Notes under the pieces: model-generated | What the model was told of the DNA's origin: nothing | The model's input: the letters and a program-made list of their open reading frames with translations, nothing else | Databases searched by the model: none | Shown: positions 37,754 through 49,279 of the stretch, piece by piece | Layout of the letters: every line of letters begins with the position of its first letter | Numbering within the stretch: position 1 is the first letter of the stretch | Assembly (NCBI RefSeq): GCF_964275005.1 | Contig: NC_092692.1 | Span: 18,377,506 to 18,441,505 of the forward strand | DNA from: Diadema setosum | Lineage: Eukaryota > Echinodermata > Echinoidea > Diadematoida > Diadematidae | DNA length: 64,000 bases | Reading direction: 5' to 3' | Position numbers and translations under genes: made by a program

Positions 37754-38500
37754 GTAGAAACACGCTCAAAGAAGCAGGAGAGGAAGAGGCAGAAGGCTGC
37801 TGCTGATGCAGAAGAGAGGGCTCCATCACACACCCCGCCCCCTCTAGCAACATCCCGGGCTGTCGCCTGGGGGGTGTTTCATGAAACTTTTTTGTCAGTG
37901 ATTTACACCGACAACTGTTAAAAGCTACTGAAATCCTTGCGTCTGAGGGGGGCGTTTCATCAACGAGTTCGTCGGAGATTTCACCGACAAATTTGCTATC
38001 AGCCAATCAGACCAAGGATTTCATTAGCTTTTAACAGTTGTCAGTGTAAATCCTTGCGTCTGATTGGCTGATAGCAAATTCGTCGGTGAAAACCTCCGAC
38101 GAACTCGTTGATGAAACGCCCCCCAGGTCTCCCATCCCACCTCCTGAAGCTACTGCTGTCGATGAGGTCATCCTGGAAGTCGTTTCTGGTCCTAGTCATG
38201 CAAGAGACACATGTGATACACTTCCTACTGTTGGCAAGGGGAAGGGCAGGGGAAAGAAGAACAAGGGGAAAGCAACAGACCAGCAGCTAGAGAGGAAGAA
38301 CTTCACCCTCTTATCTACCAAAACAAGAGGACGCTGTGTTTGAGTGGCTGGAGGAAAATGAGCTATTGTGGAGCACACAGGCTGTTCAAGGACACAAACA
38401 GGAAGAAGGCCTTGTGGGAAGAGGAAGTGAGGGAACTGGATGTGTCCTCTGAACATCTGCAGGGCTGTTGATGGGGGATGCATAACTGGTGCATGGGTAT
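37754..38500 (+). pseudogene. MADF-domain (SANT/Myb-like) protein gene remnant, split by a fold-back element
   Basis: 37754-37866 encodes a charged stretch (RSKKQERKRQKAAADAEERA). After the inserted element it resumes at 38125 (RSPIPPPEATAVDEVILEV, then GKGKGRGKKNKGKATDQQ). From 38325 a MADF-like domain follows in two further frames: VFEWLEENELLWSTQ, then HRLFKDTNRKKALWEEEVRE and LDVSSEHLQGC. Two frameshifts and the insertion show that it is not functional. MADF proteins of this kind (W-L-x-x-N-x-x-L-W ... F-K-D ... K-x-x-L-W) often accompany Harbinger-type transposons and are also host DNA-binding proteins. Confidence 0.6.
37867..38126. mobile_element. Nested fold-back MITEs of the GTTTCAT group, copy 2
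   Basis: The outer left arm begins CTGGGGGGTGTTTCATGAAAC at 37867. A second complete element, 37947-38124, runs from GGGGGGCGTTTCATCAACGA to TCGTTGATGAAACGCCCCCC, an almost perfect hairpin with a 40-base arm (ACGAGTTCGTCGGAG..). Both contain CAACTGTTAAAAGCT and ATCCTTGCGTCTGA blocks, one inverted with respect to the other. The pair sits inside the MADF gene remnant. Confidence 0.8.
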
Positions 38501-39318
38501 CATACTATCAATCGTATCATTCCTGTAGCGGCACAAGAATTATAAATAATGACAACACTGTATCCCTCAACAAGATAAGAGTACAGCAACTCCCCAAAAA
38601 TATTTGGACTAACCCTGAATCCCCCAAATATTGTTTATCTGTCCATTGGTCTCTGGTCCATTTCTCTGGGCACGAAGCAAAACATATCCCTTTGTGCCCC
38701 TACCATCACCATCTATGGTAAAAAAACAGCTCTCTTTCTTTGGGGATAAAGCTCGAAGTCCAATCAGATCTATTCTTGGGTTTCCTTGATTTTTAAAGAC
38801 ATGTTGATGCTTTCAAACACCCATTTCTAATCCAACACTTTGTTCTTTTTTGTTTGTTCCTTTTTTTTTTGCCAGTATACTACCATATCATTCACGTTAC
38901 AGAAGAGATAGCAAAAATTCACATTCATGTGAAGAAAAATAGTGTTTATCAAATCTTGAGAAATGTTCAGAATAAAGTTTCCAGCAAGGCGAGTTTGAAA
39001 TTTGCCATCCTTAGCTTTGGAAGAGTGTAGTACTTCACTGGCTGCAGGTGCACTTACATAGCATTAATTCAATAGAAGAGTTTCATTGCATACCTTTAAA
39101 TCTACAGAGATTTAAAAAAAAAACAACAACAACAATAATAAATCACTAAAGGTGTTCCCAAGTTACATGATACCAAAATCTCCTGCCTGAATTAACGGAT
39201 ATGGACACTGCATACACTGACTGTTGGTGGGTTGGGCAAGCCCCAGGCATGTGTTGAGACCATCATAGCACCCTTGTTGGTGATGTATTTAATTAAAGCC
39301 AAGTACCATGGTAGTCCA
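38501..39318. other. Spacer 3' of MBOAT7
   Basis: No gene recognised. It probably contains the MBOAT7 3' untranslated region (transcribed leftwards from 39319). A-rich run near 39112. Confidence 0.4.
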
Positions 39319-42300
39319 TCATTTGTTCTTGTCATCAGTGGGACGATCGCTGGACACGACGGGCCGACTGTCTGCCTCCGTTTTCCTCTTCTTCTTTGGT
39401 TGAAATGCGAGACCTATACCAATGAATGCAAACGTTACCACGTGAACGATGAAGAACGTCGACGCCCAGTAACGGGTGACCGCCTCCCAGCTGAGGAGAA
39501 GAAACCCGCACGCGAGGTAGTCAAAGGCGCGCATGCGGAGGAACCAGTTGAGCCAGTCGAAAGCGGTCTTGTTCTGCTCGGTGCGGAAGGCTCGGATGAG
39601 GAGATCCTCAGCGTAGAGAATCATTGGTACTGTCATGAAGCTGAGGTAGTAGCCAGGGTGGATTCCATGCCAGAATGCACTGACAAGCATCGTGGCTGAA
39701 GTACTGTCAGCATGAGGAGGTTAAGAAAGTGTCTTCACCATCAAATTTCATCATAGTGATTATGCTTAAGATGAATACAAGCACTTCAAAAATTAAGACA
39801 CCTACAAACTTGTCATGTGATGTAAAATCAAGATTTTCATAGGTGCGGTTGCTCATAGTGATTACATCTCAACAATATTGCAGGTTTCCCTTGCTATTGT
39901 CATTTTTCTCAAAAACTTTGAAGAAACAATTAAAAACTATCATGAATGTTATATCCATTATTGTTACAGATTTTTGGATTTTTGTCAGTTAGGACAACCA
40001 ATTTCTTCCTTGATTTATACTTACTTGATGTGAAAAGCGCTAGGTTCAATTTCAATACTTCATGTACCATAATTTTGATAAATGATGCCATGTGATAGGC
40101 TTTGATTTGTGTGCGTGTCTATGCATGCAGTACACAGCTACATAACAAAACAATTTATTACCTGAAATGGAAAAATATCTTGTTTGCACTGGTCTTACAG
40201 AAATATGTCGTTCCTATATGTGACTTTGGCACAACACATCATACATACAATTTGTTGGAGATGGAAAATAGATTAATAAATAAATTAATTATATCTCATT
40301 TGCACCACATATGAAAGCAAAAGAAAAACTGTTGGAAGTTGTCAAATTTGGCATCAAACAGTGAATAAGACTTTAACTGAATTCAAGTGCAACGTGATAA
40401 AAAAAATGAAGAAAATTTTCAAGTCACTTACTATATTCATCAAAACATTTTTTTTTTTGAAGCATTTTTCTCACACTACTACAAGTTCTCTCTGGACATT
40501 TCATGGTCAAGCCAATCTCACCTCCATGCCCTGACTGGACACCTAAAATAGATAAAATTCTTGAGCCACCACTGGACGGACATGTTCCACCATCTCATCC
40601 CATCTCTGAATGTGGTGGTCATGTCACACATGTAGCCATCGATGTTGTGCACAGCCTCGTAGTCATAATCTGCAGGATCAATCTCTTTACCACTGTGAAC
40701 AGTCAAGAGATGATTAACAGTCTTTGAGTAATGTCATACACTATGGGAATTGAGTTGGAAAAATCTGCAAGGAACGTGAACAAATCTTAAAATGGTTACA
40801 AGGAGGAAGTATGCACAAACATGAATTCAAGGCAGAAACAATAAATGAGGCTCATTATATCGTAAAAGAGGGGAACTCATTAAAAAAAAGAAAAAAGCAG
40901 ACTGTTTCACTCATCAATCACAAGCAACAGTCTCTATAATTGATGCCTTAATACTTCTTCACTCAAGTACTGTAAATGCCATATATTTAGCGAGTCTAAT
41001 TTTTTGCAAATCGGGACTTCCTGACAATTTCACGAGTGCTTAAATTTGTGAGTGTGGAATACAGTATCTAGGCCCTACTGAATGAAGAAATGTATGCATG
41101 CACGTCATGTTCAAGTCGGGACCAGAATTAATATTTTTGCGTGTTTTTAAATTTGTGAATAGCACCTGACTCAAGAAATTTTCGAAAGTAAAAACCTTGC
41201 AAAATATTCAGCCTATACAGTACTCTTCATATATTCCTTCCTTAAGAAATAGATAATCAGCATGGAATTTGCAAGTTATTTGCACACAAATATTCAGTAG
41301 ATTCAGACCTGACTAATGAAAACTCTGCAAAGCTGAAATGTTCCTAGACTGAAAATTCCCTGGCAAAGTCATAACAGCTGCATGCACATGGATGATTGTA
41401 CAAAGTAACACTTCATCTCACACAGCACTTGTCATTTTCACAGTGAAATTGAAAATTGAACAAGTCATCTAATACTAATGGACCAGATCACTTGTGTATT
41501 AAAATCTATGGGTAGTCGTACGTTTCCACAAGAAAACTAATAAAAAATGATTTCACTCATATGTGCACATTCAACACATTTTAATAATGGAAATGCAGTT
41601 TCCATGTATTAGTTGTTGTTTTGTCAGGCAAGTCTTTGGAGAGTCTCAAGCAAAGTTTATGTTTGTATCTGTTTTTCTCTTTATACACATGTATCCATTA
41701 ATTTGAATATATTGGTGAGCTGATCTATTTCTCCAAGGCAGTGTGCTCAAGGCATTCTAGTGTAATCTATTTTCTGCTGTGATCCAGGGCTACCATTGCA
41801 CCCACCTTATTTCCTTTGGGTCAATAGAAGGACCCTGGCCGCACTTTGGTTTCAGAGCCTTCGGATAGGCTCCTAATGTTGCACTCATGCACACGCACTC
41901 CGACAGAAGCCAGGCTGAATACATCCGAGTCCGGAAGACAACAAAGATTGGGACCATGTAGAATGTCCTGCAGGGTTAAGGAGAAATTTATGTATTGAGC
42001 TACATTCATTTTTCTGCCAGATACAACAAAATTTCAACATGTCTGTTCAATTTGCCCAGAAATATCAAGTTTCATTATCTGGTGGACATAGTAACACAGA
42101 CTCTTTAGCAACAAAGTAAATATAATGATATAATAGATTACTGGACGAGCTTTTCATTCATTTCGATGAATCAAAAGAATGAATGAACAGGTGATGGCCC
42201 ACTTCATAAAACTCACCTATACCAGTAGCTGTTTTCATAGAATTCATCAGTCTTCATGTAGTCCACTGTAAAATAGTGTGAAAAGAGGAGGAAAGCGCCC

Positions 42301-45300
42301 CCTACTGGTATCAGCACCTTAATGCGGTTCAGCAGCGGCTCTATGCTCGGCAGTGAGGCAGAGTGTGGGTGGTGAAGCATGTCATAGTAGGTTTTGTACT
42401 TGAAATAGGGTCCTACAGCGGAAGAGAACAAGGTGATTTCATATCAAAAAGCATTAAAATAAAATCAAAACTGAGATGATAAATCATTGGAATGGAATAC
42501 AGTTGTTCAGTTGTTGAAATGATTTAGTACCAGACCTTCAAATAAGATCATTGGAGAATCTATTGACAGCAAATTCATTTCATCCTCTTTGATCATGAAC
42601 TGATTCAAAGCAAGCTACATAGAGTGGCAAAAATATAAGGTCAGTAGAAAGTACCTACATCTATACAACTGCTATGCACTATAACTATTTGCTACATTTA
42701 AATATGCCCTTACAGCTGAACTTTCTTTCATTTTTAATGTAACCTTTAACCCCTACACAAAATGAACAATATTGATCAAATACTGGTTTGAGTTACATCT
42801 ATGAATACAGCAGGGCAGCACACTACCTCATTTTTTCTACTGGTCCAACAAGTTAATGTCAGACCAGTAGGCACCCAGTTTTTCCATTTTCACTGGTCTG
42901 AACCTAAAACTTACAAGTTCGAAAAAAAAGGGGGTAAAACAAGACTTGCAAGCATAGTATGGTTCCCTTTTCCCTGTTTCCTGGGATGGGGTCCCATGAA
43001 ATTTACATGCAGTTTACGACCTGCTGGGGAGTGAAGGAATGCATATGTGCATTCCTTTGCCTGGCTGGCGACACTTATTGACTGACCCTTCTTTCATGGA
43101 AATCTCCACGAGCTTGACCTTGGCTGGCATGGCATGGGTGTCAAATTTCCCTCTCGTCCAGCAGGATGCACTGAAAATGTGGGGTTAGATGCTGATAGTC
43201 CATATATGTGATCATGCGTCACAAAACCAACAAAAAGTCGCACCCCTTGATTTTATGTGAGGACTCAAAAACAGGTGAAACGGGTCAAACAAGTCAATCT
43301 TTAGTTTCCCACATTTTCTGAAAGAGCAATTCTTTTTCTACACTGTTTGTAAGTTTGGGAACCTTAAAAATGAGAAAGTAAGTTTCAGCAGTCTTTCTAC
43401 AACCCGTTTTTAGTAGCGTAGTGTAATCAGGTATGGCTCAGAGGCCCCTTTTAATTTCTTGAAAACACTCTTCACTTTCAATGCTAACAACTTTTGAAGG
43501 ATAATGCTACTGCTTTGAAAGTTGTCATTTATCATGGACAGAACGTGTTGATAGAGCATGCTCAAATTTGGCTTAATCTGGTAATCTTTTCATTGTTGAT
43601 GCTACGGTGGTTAACATCCCATGTTTTTTTTTGTCCCATTCATCACAAAGCTAGCACGGCTTGGTAAAGATTGAGCGCTTGATTAGACTCTGTATCTCAG
43701 AGTCCCTTTTCTCAGCTCACACTTTTCCACAGTATGTGCTTTCTTTCAGATATTTGGATAAGTTTAATGGGAGAGTCCATTTGAATTGAGTTATACATCA
43801 TTTTACAGGGTTAAAGTCTGCTCTATCACAATCTGTTCTTAACTAAAAATCCATGTCTGGCGACTTTTCGTTGGATTTGTGGTGCAGGGTCACATATATG
43901 ATCGCTACTGTATTCCAGACAAAAACAGATATGATCACTTGTGTAAAACTTGTTGAACAATGTGACTGTCTTTTAATTTTATCTTCCCTTGATTGCACTT
44001 GTTCTTTTTTCGACTGGCCCCAATAAAGATACTTTTTTTTTTTTTCGCTGGTCATGTCAGACCAGCATTGTTGAAAAGTGACTCGCCCGACAGTGATTTT
44101 TACTAGTCTGGACTGGCAGACCGGCACCAGTGTGCAGCCTTGAATATAGTACTCTGATCGTTTCTATTGAAGGTTTACCTGTTAAGATACCAATGAAACA
44201 GAATCCGTAGTGAAAGTGTTCAAGGATAGATGGATCCTCTATGGTTGGAACGTATCGCTGGGCCTTCTTGTCTTTCTCCTCTTCCCCTGGAGAATTTGTT
44301 GATGCTGCCTGCTTGATTTTGTGAGAGTCATGGACCTCAAAGGATACCCCAATAATCTGTTGATAGGATGGGGAAAAAAAAAAGTATGATCAGAGTGAGA
44401 CTGGTGAGGATGGTAAGATCAAGGAGATGCAGGTAACCTACACACTGACAGATTCATTCAAGATCAGACTTGGTACTTTAGTGCACCTCTGGGGTATAAG
44501 GAGAAGTTGCACAACATCAGATGAAGTCGGAAGTTCAAAGGCAGAGTACTGCCTCATTACTCAAGGGTGAATGCACAATTTTACACTCTTTAACTGTTCT
44601 GATTATCTCTTACCTTGCTATCTTGTTGTAAAGACATAATTTCTGAAGCTCTTTCTCAACACTAAGCTTATAAAATGCAGGGGATCAGCTACAATCTTTA
44701 AGATTTCTTCAAAGCTATATGATTGATGTGTTTTAATGTACCTTTAGAGTAAGGAGAAGTTGCACAACATTGGAGAAAGATGTTGGAGGATCAAAGCCGA
44801 AGTAACCTGCTGCCCGGAAGAAGGCAAGGTAGGAGAAACAGAAGATGAAGCTCCAGACATGACACTTCCTGTGAGAAAGAAAACATAAAGCTGAACATCA
44901 CGAAAACTATAACTAGAATAATGAAATTCACTTATTTCTCAATTCTTTTCAAAGATGGTTCATCTATACAGAATACAGTGTTGGTGGTAGGACCTATAGA
45001 TCATGGACGTAGCTATGGACAAGACATATCAACAGCCACATCAAGGTTCAACCTCCTGTGCCAAGGTTGGACCATGCGCAAAAGCCTATAGGTTTCTACA
45101 TATAGCAGGAGGTCGAATTTTCGATGGTGTTGTGGTTGAATTATTCTAAATCTAGACTGTCTACTTTCTCAACCCAAACGTAGAAACAGTCAGTAGGCCT
45201 AAACATTTACAAAATGCACTGATCTCACCTATAATGCAGGGCCTAAATTCTAATTGATTGGTGATGTCCATCCTGGGTTTTAGGGGGCTAAATTTTTTTA

Positions 45301-47014
45301 GGCTTCCAACTTCAGCACAGCCATATATGTTTACCCCTGCTAAAACTGAAAAAAAAAATGAAGTAATATGTATCAAAGTAATATGACAACTTGTTCCTCC
45401 TGCAATTCTCCGAGCCCCTTCAACGCCCCAAAATGAGATTCTTTTTGCGGGGCGACAGAGAACGGACAGGTTGGTGATCCACAGTGGCGGATCCAGGGGG
45501 GGGGGGGGGGGCGCACCTGGCGCGCACCCTCTCTTTTAATATTTTTTGTTAAAAATATACAAAATAAATAACAAAAAAAAAGCACCCCCTTTAATTTTGT
45601 AACAATGTAGGCGCCTCCCCTTCACAGAATTCCTGGATCCGCCCCTGATCCACCTGTGCGAAAGCAGTCAAGCGGTACTTGCACTCCCTTTCCAAGGTCA
45701 ACTACATGTGCCACTGAACAATAGAAATATTGATTGGGCGTAAGATATGAATAGAGCATACACTGATGTGCTCACAAACTCTTGTTATTATACACAAAAG
45801 ATGCACCTAAATCATAGAATGGGGTCAACAAAGTCAAATATCTACAGAGCTCAACCTTCATCACTATGAACATCTACGAGTTAAAATAGCATAACAAGCA
45901 AACGCTGCATTGAAAAAAGGCCGTATCCGGGCAATTACCCCCGGAGGGCAATTACCCCCCGGCCAAATACTGGTTAGTGGTAAGGTAAGAGTAAAGATTA
46001 GGGTTAGGGTTAGGTTTAGGGTTAGGAGTTTGGGTTAGGGTTAGGGTTAGGTTCAGGATTAGGATTAGGATTAGGGCCAGGGGAAGGGTGCGGGGTAATT
46101 GCCCAGGGGGTAATTGCCCTAGACCCAAAAAAGGCAAATAATACTGTGATATATGAAATTTTAATACAGAGGGAAAACAGATATTGATAGAAGAAACTCT
46201 AATCTTTCTATGACATTAGAACACTACATTACAGGCATTTTTGTGAGCAGCATTTATATTACTGGTAACACAAAATATCAAACATACAGATTTACGACAT
46301 GATGAATGCAGGCACTCCTGTACCTGGGAACCTGGTATACCAGGTTTCCATAAAGGAACGGGTTAAATAATGGTGGCCTTAAATAGGGTTTCTACACCAG
46401 GGTAACTCACCACTCAGAGTTTTAATAGGGTTAGGGTTAAAGTTTAGGGTTTGGGGTTTGGGCTATAGTGGCTGTGCTGAAGTCACAGCCTAAAAATAGT
46501 AAAATAATTTAGCCTAGATTCTAGCTCCTAAAATCCAGGATAGCCTAATTAAATCCTGCCACACACACGAACTAGTCATTGGACGAGCACATGCATGTTT
46601 ATATCAATTATCATGGCAAATATTGTGATCAGTATCATTTTTTTCTTCTTCTCCTTCTTCTTCTTCATCTCCTCCTCCTGTCCTCCTCCTCCTCCTTCTT
46701 CTTCTTTGTCTTCTTCTTCGTCAAGATTATTGCGCATTTCTTATCAGTGAAATACTACATAAATTCTTGTATATTTGTTTTTCGATTGTTTGTCCTCTTT
46801 ACCTTGGTCCAACAGCATTGATGATGACTGCATTGACCAGCGTGGTAAACACAGAATGGAAGCTCTGCCATCGGCACAGGATGAGAACAAAAGACAGGCC
46901 CACTCCGGTACATAACAGTTGTTTATTTCGAGCACCCTTGGTATGCTTGACAACATGACCAAGTGATATGGATAAAAGGAGCATGAAGAGGTAAATTAGC
47001 TCGTCTCGAGACAT
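39319..47014 (-). CDS. MBOAT7: Lysophospholipid acyltransferase 7 (LPIAT1), complete
   Basis: Seven coding exons on the - strand: 47014-46803 (ATG), 44868-44742, 44356-44179, 42412-42217, 41967-41806, 40692-40522 and 39703-39319 (stop). All borders are GT..AG, phases agree, and the sum is 1431 bases, 476 residues (human 472). The start MSRDELIYLFMLLLSISLGH aligns with human MSPEEW.. . The two MBOAT family residues are present: Asn328 in RDGMRWWNMSVQWWL and His361 in MLVSAFWHGIHPGYY. Many hydrophobic segments fit a multi-pass membrane protein; the tail is Lys/Asp-rich. From family knowledge the enzyme moves arachidonoyl-CoA to lysophosphatidylinositol in the Lands cycle, at endoplasmic reticulum-type membranes. 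The introns carry several MITEs and a relic exon copy (44487-44547). A perfect DR1 lies 272 bases upstream of the ATG. Confidence 0.97.
40967..41224. repeat. Fold-back element of the ACTGTA group
   Basis: AGTACTGTAAATGCC at the left and GCCTATACAGTACT at the right are inverted; inside, GCAAATCGGGACTTC and related weak inverted blocks. Lies in an MBOAT7 intron. Confidence 0.45.
42811..44142. mobile_element. Element of the CAGGGC(T/A)GCACAC family, interrupted, in MBOAT7 intron 3
   Basis: The left piece begins CAGGGCAGCACACTACCTC with ACTGGTCCAACAAGTTAATG and GGCACCCAGTTTTTCC; the right piece (about 44030-44142) ends CAGTGTGCAGCCTTG and contains CAGTGATTTTTACTAGTCTG. Together they resemble the 146-bp element at 11398-11543, with about 1.1 kb between. 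They are either one copy split by later insertions (one candidate is 43201-43900) or two truncated copies. Confidence 0.55.
43201..43900. mobile_element. 700-bp inverted-repeat element with CATATATGTGA ends
   Basis: CATATATGTGATCATGCGTC followed by ACAAAACCAACAAAAAGTCGC at the left corresponds, inverted, to GCGACTTTTCGTTGGATTTG and TGGTGCAGGGTCACATATATG at the right: about 40-base ends with a few mismatches. No coding capacity. It lies within the interrupted element above. Confidence 0.65.
44487..44547 (-). pseudogene. Relic partial duplication of MBOAT7 exon 2 end
   Basis: On the - strand this reads AFELPTSSDVVQLLLIPQR followed by a GT donor. It matches the last residues of exon 2 (GFDPPTSFSNVVQLLLTLK) and its donor position. 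At DNA level AAGGAGAAGTTGCACAACAT is identical in both. It lies between exons 2 and 3 and is open in the same frame, but I see no matching 5' half or strong acceptor, so it is probably a decayed duplicate; use as a minor exon is not excluded. Confidence 0.6.
45482..45647. mobile_element. 166-bp MITE with CAGTGGCGGATCCAGG ends
   Basis: Left CAGTGGCGGATCCAGG, right CCTGGATCCGCCCCTG, 15 of 16 positions inverted-complementary. ATCCA lies directly on both sides (45477-45481 and 45648-45652), a likely 5-base target duplication. CAG..CTG ends of this type are usual in hAT-like MITEs, whose duplications are normally 8 bases, so the superfamily is uncertain. A G-run of about 16 follows the left end. 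Confidence 0.75.
45929..46120. mobile_element. MITE-like element with internal TTAGGG-type repeats
   Basis: Ends contain GGGCAATTACCCCC twice at the left and, inverted, GGGGTAATTGCCC and GGGGGTAATTGCCC at the right. Between them (46006-46075) is an irregular run of TTAGGG, GATTAGG and TTTAGGG units. A weaker run of the same units lies at 46424-46465. No coding capacity; in MBOAT7 intron 1. Confidence 0.75.
46627..46730. repeat. Pyrimidine-rich (CTT/CTC)n microsatellite
   Basis: Impure array of CTT, CTC and TCC triplets in MBOAT7 intron 1, about 75 bases past the exon 1 donor on the - strand. The 80-residue frame across it is low complexity. Confidence 0.85.
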
Positions 47015-47310
47015 GACTAGACTCTGCTTTATTCTGCCACAAATCCAGATGCTGAACAGTTTCTTGAGCTGATGAGCGCCGTGTTCTGGCCTTCGCTCGA
47101 TCGGGCTGCGCGAGTAGTGTGACGAAGAAACTGCTCGGCCGCTTTCTGTTCCTGCTCGCCCGCCGCCCGCTCTCCGGGCGCACGGCCGCCGATGCAGGGC
47201 TCTCCCCTAGGGATGTGGAGTCTCGGTTTTACGCTGTGGCAGCGATTTTCTGAGGACCTCTCTATGCACAGCAGCATGCCTTTGTTGACCTTTGACCTGA
47301 ACTTCACGAA
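47015..47310 (-). promoter_or_regulatory. MBOAT7 5' leader and promoter region with a perfect DR1
   Basis: The 250 bases before the ATG are strikingly GC/CpG-rich (47075-47200, e.g. CGCCGCCCGCTCTCCGGGCG) against an AT-rich background, as expected of a CpG-island promoter. TGACCTTTGACCT at 47286-47298 is, on the gene's strand, AGGTCAAAGGTCA, a perfect DR1 for RXR/PPAR/HNF4-type receptors. An inverted CCAAT lies at 47313. Which part is transcribed is not known; the frames here look like leader sequence, not a gene. Confidence 0.5.
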
Positions 47311-49210
47311 GAACGGCTTCCAGCCAATGTGTAGAATGATATAGCATAGCCTCGCATCTGTGAATTATCATGCTATAAAATGGATGGAATTCGCCTTTTT
47401 GTAAATAAAAATTGCAATTTTAGACAAGACAATGTCTGTATATTTCAGAGTATGTAAACGCTTTTGCCGGTAAAAAAATTCAGTGTAATTGCTTTCTTTT
47501 TGCTCTATATTTCCTCTTTATTCATAATCTACTCATTCATTCATATGTTCATTGTTATTGCATGAGTTTTTCACAATATTTCTTATAAAACAGAAATCCT
47601 TACTCTCTTAATTTTGCTTTTTTAGATTGTAACATGTTCGTTATCATAAGCACAAGAATGTTGACAGAATAAGTGAATTGATTAGTAACTCTCAAGGGAT
47701 CATTTAGTTTTGGTTGAGACCTAACTACTGGTTTCTAACATTTTTTTTTTTGTTTGTTTTGTTTTTGGTGAGATACTGAGAAATCTCCTATGAAATGTGA
47801 AAGAGTATGTGATGAAAAATTGTTTTGAAATGGCTGAGATATCCAAAACAGAGTGCCCGATCCTAATGAAAGGTGGGACTCACCTTTCATTACAATATAT
47901 CACTTTTTTTTTTTACTTTGTTTTCGGATCTCTGCGATCAGTCATTCCAAAACCAACTTTCATCAAATAAACTTCGAATTCCTCGTAGAATATGGCCGTA
48001 TACTCTATACTATTTCACGAGAGGTTTCTAGGTATCTTGCAAACAGTTAAAAGCCTAATCCTCACCTCCACCAATACTATCCAAATATCCCTTTAATAAC
48101 TTTGAATTGGAAGATTCAATCTGGCTCCAGCAACAGTATGACCACAGCAATTATCCAAATCTAATGACATCCCTGGCCTAATTATTTTGGGATTATAGCT
48201 GTTCACTGCAAATATTGTTTTCTCTAGCTTGTGTAAATACGACTGGATAATTCTTAACTGGAATACCTCAGTCATTGCTAGCCAATGTTGCATATGCCTT
48301 TGGATTGCTGTGGATATTATGAAGAGGTAAACAAAATCAAAACATATCAATAAACTAATGTACGTGCATGCTTACATTTAGGCCAACTTAAATTGTTTGC
48401 ATATATTGATATCGATTTTGTGACTAATTTCCTCATTACTACAATCAACTTTCAGCAAAGATTAAAATATCATGAATGCCAATTCAAGATCATGGGAGAA
48501 GTGGTGAAGAGGAAGAGAGTAAATTAGGTGTTTATTATATTTTTAATCTTTGAGCTGGGAATTCACATGAACTGACCAGGAATTAAATTCTATTTATTTT
48601 ATAAAAATTTTTATAGCCATTGAAGGTCTAATTATTTACTTACATTTAGGCCCACCATACATCTTGAAACGTAATAGAGGACCAATGAATGGCTATATAA
48701 TGCTTGTTTGTGCATGTGTGTGTGTGTGGGGGGGGGGGGGTGTGATATTTTATTTAATCATCAAAGTTAATTATCTTATATAATTCTAATCTGAAGCGTT
48801 TATACTTTTTCTCATGTGACTGCATAACATACTTTTTCTTTTAAAATTTCTCACACAAGCTAGGGACACCTCTGGTAAAAACATCACTGTTATGATAGCA
48901 GCACTGAGTATAATAGAGTGTTACTTTTTTATGTAATACCGTTCCTGTGCCCTTCTCAAATTGGCAAATCTTTGCAAATTTCTCTCTGATTTTGTACAGA
49001 TTAATTAACCATAGCCAGTTCCATTTAATCTTTGTCCAATATATGATTTGCTACAAAATTGAATAGAGCCGAATAAAACTGATAAGATAATATTTGTGGC
49101 AAATTTCCCAAGATTTGATGGTTAAGTTAAACAGCAATGCATGGTTAGAGAGCAATAGGCCTATACATTGTTAATGAACAAACATACCATATATACAGAC
49201 ACAAACAGAA

Positions 49211-49279
<69 letters not shown>

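Noticed and set aside
39232-39699. 155-residue frame on the + strand
   Set aside because: Antisense shadow of the last MBOAT7 exon.
46006-46075. Telomere or chromosome-fusion site
   Set aside because: Short irregular TTAGGG units enclosed by inverted ends, inside an intron of an intact gene.
47029-47307. Two frames of 86-92 residues upstream of MBOAT7
   Set aside because: GC-rich leader/promoter sequence; Arg/Ala/Ser-rich by composition, no conserved match recalled.
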